From: an uncultured Roseburia sp.
GTDB lineage: Bacteria; Bacillota; Clostridia; Lachnospirales; Lachnospiraceae
Direction: 5' to 3'
Length of the DNA: 7,566 nt
NCBI GenBank assembly: GCA_947384095.1
Contig: CANDFU010000077.1
Location: 1-7,566, forward strand
A model generated the notes under the pieces. The model was not told the DNA's origin and made no database searches. It saw only the letters and a program-made list of their open reading frames with translations. A program made the position numbers and the translations under genes. Of this stretch, positions 4,735 through 7,566 are shown in pieces. Position 1 is the first letter of the stretch. The number at the start of each line of letters is the position of its first letter.

Positions 4735-6158
4735 AATTTTCGCTGAAGCTTCTGCTCTGGACGATGGTTGTAATGGCAGTTACGCTGGGAACCGGCGGTT
4801 TTTATTTTGTGAACTATGTTTTTCAGACGTCGCTGGCGCGGGAAACAGGGCAGGCGTTGGAGGAAAACAGCATTCTGATTTTTGCATTTGAGACGGCGGC
4901 GCTGAATGTGCCGGCAAAATATGATGTGCTTCCGGATCATACCGTCGAGCAGATTGCGTCGAACCTGGAAAGCAGCGGCCAGAATGCCGGACGTATGCTC
5001 AGACTTTCCGATGAGGAGAAACATACGCTTTATGTGAGCAGAGGGTTTGACACCGACGATGCGCTGCTTTATGAAACCAGTGAAAATAACCGGACATATC
5101 GTGTTTTAAAACGGGGAGATCAGTATTTCATTCAGACGGGAAGCGTTGTCGGTGCGCTTGACCGCAGGCTTTATCTGGAGACGATGAAGGATGTGTCGGG
5201 CGTTTTTGCAGAGCGGGCCATGGGATTTAAAGTCTATCGGCGCATGATGCTCCTGATGTTGTCCGCCGGGGCTGTTATCATGCATTTTATTGCTTTCTGG
5301 CTGACAAAGCCCATCCGCAATCTGGCGTATGCGACCAGGCAGATGGCGGCGGGGGATTATGGCTACCGGGCAAAAGTGGCCGGCAGGGATGAACTCGGCC
5401 AGCTTACCCGTGATTTCAACCGGATGGCGGAGGCGCTGGAGGAAAACGTAGGCCGGCTCAGGGATGAGATACAGGCGCGCGAGGAGTTTGTGGGTGCGTT
5501 CGCGCACGAACTGAAAACGCCGCTGACTTCGATTATCGGGTATGCGGATCTGCTCCGTTCGCGGAAGCTGGACGAAGAGAAACATTTTTTGTCTGCCAAT
5601 TATATCTATACGGAGGGAAAGCGTCTGGAGACGATGTCAGTGCGCCTGCTCGATATTATGGTGGCAAGGCACGGTGAAGTAAAATGTAAGGCCATGGCTG
5701 CGGAGCGGATTTCGGATTCCCTGCGTGAAGTATTCCTGCTTGGCACGGATATGGAGATCCGGTATGACATTGAGAAGGCGGTCGTCTTCGCGGAGGCGGA
5801 TCTGATCAGGACCGTGCTCATAAATCTGGTTGACAATGCGCGCAAGGCGTCAGACCCCGGCGGTGTAATCGAAGTGACAGGCAGCCGTGAGGAAACGGGA
5901 TATCGTTTTGCGGTTCGCGACTATGGCGTCGGTATTCCGGAAGAAGAGCGGGAAAGAATCACGAAAGCATTTTACATGATTGACAAATCACGTTCCAGGA
6001 GCCGCAACGGCGCGGGACTTGGTCTGGCTCTCTGTACCGAGATCCTGGCATTGCACAGAAGCCGCCTCGAAATCGAGAGCGTGCCGGGGGAGGGAAGCCG
6101 CGTCGGCTTTGTGCTGCCGCGGGGGGAGGAGGAAACGAGTGAAAAAGACGAGAACTGA
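4731..6158 (+). CDS. Two-TM HAMP sensor histidine kinase
   Basis: A 475-residue membrane kinase. TM1 is at about 5-30 and TM2 at about 172-190. Between them lies an extracytoplasmic sensing region of about 140 residues with no domain I recognise. HAMP follows at 191-245 (LTKPIRNLAYATRQMAAGDYGYRA), then the HisKA dimerisation helix with FAHELKTPLTSIIGY, where His259 is the phospho-acceptor. The catalytic ATPase domain has the N box NLVDNARKA (365-373), the G1 box DYGVGIP (397-403) and the G2 box GAGLGLAL (427-434). All boxes are intact, so kinase activity is expected. The C-terminus is a short acidic tail, EEETSEKDEN, encoded over the next gene's ribosome binding site and start. GGAGGTG at 4719-4725 serves the ATG at 4731. 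It should phosphorylate the regulator encoded just upstream. Confidence 0.95.
   Translation: MKFSLKLLLWTMVVMAVTLGTGGFYFVNYVFQTSLARETGQALEENSILIFAFETAALNVPAKYDVLPDHTVEQIASNLESSGQNAGRMLRLSDEEKHTLYVSRGFDTDDALLYETSENNRTYRVLKRGDQYFIQTGSVVGALDRRLYLETMKDVSGVFAERAMGFKVYRRMMLLMLSAGAVIMHFIAFWLTKPIRNLAYATRQMAAGDYGYRAKVAGRDELGQLTRDFNRMAEALEENVGRLRDEIQAREEFVGAFAHELKTPLTSIIGYADLLRSRKLDEEKHFLSANYIYTEGKRLETMSVRLLDIMVARHGEVKCKAMAAERISDSLREVFLLGTDMEIRYDIEKAVVFAEADLIRTVLINLVDNARKASDPGGVIEVTGSREETGYRFAVRDYGVGIPEEERERITKAFYMIDKSRSRSRNGAGLGLALCTEILALHRSRLEIESVPGEGSRVGFVLPRGEEETSEKDEN
6125..6132 (+). promoter_or_regulatory. Ribosome binding site deciding the GTG start at 6139
   Basis: GGAGGAGG with 6-nt spacing to GTG at 6139, embedded in the last codons of the kinase gene. 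It fixes the start of the next gene and rules out the in-frame ATG at 5980, which lies within the kinase ATPase domain. Confidence 0.85.
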
Positions 6159-6957
6159 TCTGGCGGTTCTGTCTGTGGCGGCGCTGACTCTGATCCTGTC
6201 CGTCTGGCTGCCGGAGGCGCTGACGGCTTATAAGGACAGGCAGATTCTGGATGAGATCAGCCTTCTCGCCGCAGAGCCGGAAGGGGCGGGCTACCGCTAC
6301 AGGCTTGACAGCAATGAAAAAGTATTTATTCTCTCGCAATGTTTAAACAGTCAGGCAGTTCCGGAGAGCGAACAGAGCGCGCTGGAGCGCTACACGGGAT
6401 ACCAGAGCACCGGTGGGACGTATGCGTTTGTGGCGAACAGGAGGGGGCCGACGGGCGGCGAGATGACGGATGATCAGATTTATGCTGCCTTAAACGAAGG
6501 GATCGCTGCCTTAAAAGAGCTTAAGGTTCTGCCGGAAGATATAAAGGAAGTTGATTCCGCGGCTTATGACGCCTCCCTTTACTCTGCCATTGATGTGCCG
6601 GAACCGAGAAATAATGTGGCGGTCTGGAAGATCAGCCTTGCAGACAGCCAGAAAAATACCGACAAAGAAAACAGGCTCATTGACGCATATCTTGACGCGG
6701 ATGACGGGAAGATTTATGAATTTTACGTCAGAACGGCGGTACGGTGGGAGGAAATGGATGCCGACGCACTGCTCGCCGCATGGAGCGGTTATATGGGGCT
6801 CGCCGGAGGAGAGGTTTATGAGACGAAAAATCCGCTTCTGGAGACAACCCCTTATTATAAAAAATATGTGTTTCCCGGGATGGGGGAGGAAGAAACGATC
6901 GTCACGGTCGGGTTTTATGAAGGAATCAATGAACTTTTTTTAAAAATTTCAAAATGA
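6139..6957 (+). CDS. Membrane-anchored extracytoplasmic protein of unknown family, kinase-linked
   Basis: A 272-residue protein with a GTG start that overlaps the kinase gene by 20 nt. MKKTRTD is followed by one hydrophobic helix at about 8-28 (LAVLSVAALTLILSVWLPEAL). It has no lipobox cysteine, so it is probably an N-terminal anchor with the rest outside the membrane. The soluble part has GTYAFVANRRGPTGGEMTDDQ (about 93-112), a helix NEGIAALKELKVLPED, and a strand-rich piece, VAVWKISLA to LIDAYLDADDGKIYEFYVRT (160-199), reminiscent of PepSY-type beta segments. The resemblance is slight. I do not recognise a family. Being translated directly from the kinase message, it may modulate the sensor, as YycH/YycI do for WalK; that is analogy only. 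No terminator is seen after its stop, so read-through into the deacetylase gene is possible. Confidence 0.75.
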   Translation: MKKTRTDLAVLSVAALTLILSVWLPEALTAYKDRQILDEISLLAAEPEGAGYRYRLDSNEKVFILSQCLNSQAVPESEQSALERYTGYQSTGGTYAFVANRRGPTGGEMTDDQIYAALNEGIAALKELKVLPEDIKEVDSAAYDASLYSAIDVPEPRNNVAVWKISLADSQKNTDKENRLIDAYLDADDGKIYEFYVRTAVRWEEMDADALLAAWSGYMGLAGGEVYETKNPLLETTPYYKKYVFPGMGEEETIVTVGFYEGINELFLKISK

Positions 6958-6963
6958 TACAAC

Positions 6964-6996
6964 TTTGATGCAAAAATGATGATCTTTTGATGCAGG
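6964..6996 (+). promoter_or_regulatory. Three 11-bp-phased direct repeats, candidate OmpR-type regulator site
   Basis: Three contiguous 11-mers read TTTGATGCAAA, AATGATGATCT and TTTGATGCAGG. All share TGATG in the same phase, and units 1 and 3 share TTTGATGCA exactly, 22 bp (two helical turns) apart. Head-to-tail half-sites at 11 bp are the usual architecture bound by OmpR/PhoB-family dimers. The last unit ends 7 nt before TATGCT (7004-7009), a possible -10 without a normal -35, as in activator-dependent promoters. The position suggests control of the deacetylase gene at 7059, possibly by the regulator at 4075. Confidence 0.45.
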
Positions 6997-7058
6997 CAGC
7001 GCGTATGCTCATGACTGAGAGACAAAAGAGGCTGGCAGTGCGAGAGGGATGTTATTTT

Positions 7059-7566
7059 ATGCGGAGAAGAACGAAAGAGACAAAAAGGCGGTGGATGCCG
7101 ACGGCAGGGATTTTATTGTCCATGTGTATCTGCGTGGGATCTGTTTTTATGGCAAGCCAGGTGAAGGCGTCGCCGGAACATATCAAGAACGGCGGACACG
7201 GGCTTTCTGCCGGAATGAAGACAAAAGGGCAGGTGGCGGGTACAGTGGCGGCGGGACGAAAGATTACGTTCCCGGAAAAGGTTCTGTATCTGACGTTTGA
7301 CGACGGCCCTTCCGGGGAGACGACGGAAGCGATTCTGGATATCTTAAAAGAGCGGAAGATCAAGGCGACGTTTTTTGTCATCGGCGAATACGTGCGCCGC
7401 TATCCGGAGACAGCGCGGCGCATTGTAGATGAAGGCCATTCGATCGGGATTCACTGTGACAATCATGATTATAAAATACTTTATGAGAGTGTGGACAGTT
7501 ACCTGAAGGATTTTGAGCGGGCGTATGATACCGTTTATGCGGTCACCTGGGTAAAGACGCGCCTGT
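7059..7566 (+). CDS. Polysaccharide deacetylase (NodB homology domain), 5' part
   Basis: The frame runs off the right edge; 169 residues are visible. It starts with a basic N-terminus ([11 protein letters not shown]) and a hydrophobic helix at about 13-33, either a signal anchor or a signal peptide (VKA at 35-37 could be cleaved). A linker follows to residue ~73. The NodB domain then begins with [11 protein letters not shown]: Asp81 and Asp82 are the catalytic base and metal-binding positions of motif 1. The second metal-binding motif is H132-C-D-N-H136, followed by [21 protein letters not shown], as in Firmicutes wall and xylan-type deacetylases. It should remove N- or O-acetyl groups from a glycan outside the cell; peptidoglycan N-acetylglucosamine is the commonest substrate, but the C-terminal motifs that would help lie outside the window. 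GAGAGGGA (7042-7049) is the ribosome binding site. It may be controlled by the repeats upstream. Confidence 0.9.
   Translation, partial: MRRRTKETKRRWMPTAGILLSMCICVGSVFMASQVKASPEHIKNGGHGLSAGMKTKGQVAGTVAAGRKITFPEKVLYLTFDDGPSGETTEAILDILKERKIKATFFVIGEYVRRYPETARRIVDEGHSIGIHCDNHDYKILYESVDSYLKDFERAYDTVYAVTWVKTRL

Noticed and set aside
5980..6138. Upstream in-frame start for the anchored protein
   Set aside because: It lies in the kinase ATPase domain; the GTG at 6139 has GGAGGAGG at 6 nt and opens directly onto a membrane helix.
7049..7300. An 83-codon + strand ORF starting MLFYAEKNE
   Set aside because: It is out of frame with the deacetylase, which has the TFDDGP and HxxxH motifs; composition is that of a shifted frame.
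1..7566. Mobile elements, CRISPR arrays, tRNA or rRNA genes
   Set aside because: No transposase, integrase, regularly spaced repeats or structured RNA gene signatures were seen on either strand.

Overview
The window comes from the chromosome of an endospore-forming Clostridia species, most likely a Lachnospiraceae-type gut Firmicute. The evidence is the conserved rqcP(yabO)-yabP-yabQ-divIC block of sporulating Firmicutes, strong purine-rich ribosome binding sites, and GTG starts in otherwise moderate-GC, GGA/CGG-rich coding. The genus cannot be fixed from the sequence. All recognised genes are on the + strand. I see no mobile element, CRISPR array, tRNA or rRNA.

Layout. (1) 1-773: 3' part of a phospho-sugar mutase (PgcA-like), followed by a strong hairpin. 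(2) 873-1316: a monocistronic-looking hup (HU) gene with a textbook sigma-A promoter and an intrinsic terminator. (3) 1378-2870: rqcP, yabP, yabQ and divIC, closed by an intrinsic terminator directly after divIC. The 183-nt gap between rqcP and yabP is unusual. It holds an 18-codon candidate leader ORF with its own Shine-Dalgarno sequence, a 10-bp long-range inverted repeat whose 5' arm lies in the last codons of that ORF, a possible pseudoknot, and a weak SigE-like promoter. (4) 2933-6957: four tightly packed genes encoding a secreted protein with two related halves each carrying a DxDxDG-type loop, an OmpR-family response regulator, a two-TM HAMP sensor kinase, and a membrane-anchored extracytoplasmic protein of unknown family. 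(5) 7059-end: the start of a membrane-anchored or secreted polysaccharide deacetylase (NodB fold). Its upstream region carries three 11-bp-phased TGATG half-sites of the kind OmpR/PhoB regulators bind.

How the genes may work together. The first half is housekeeping plus sporulation and division functions: sugar-phosphate interconversion, nucleoid protein, ribosome-associated quality control, spore cortex/coat proteins and the divisome. The second half reads as an envelope-signalling cassette. Two extracytoplasmic proteins flank a kinase/regulator pair, and a cell-wall-type deacetylase next door is a plausible regulatory target. That functional link is inference from gene order, overlaps and the phased repeats.

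The most notable candidates for something undescribed are the structured leader upstream of yabP and the secreted duplicated protein bundled with the two-component system.
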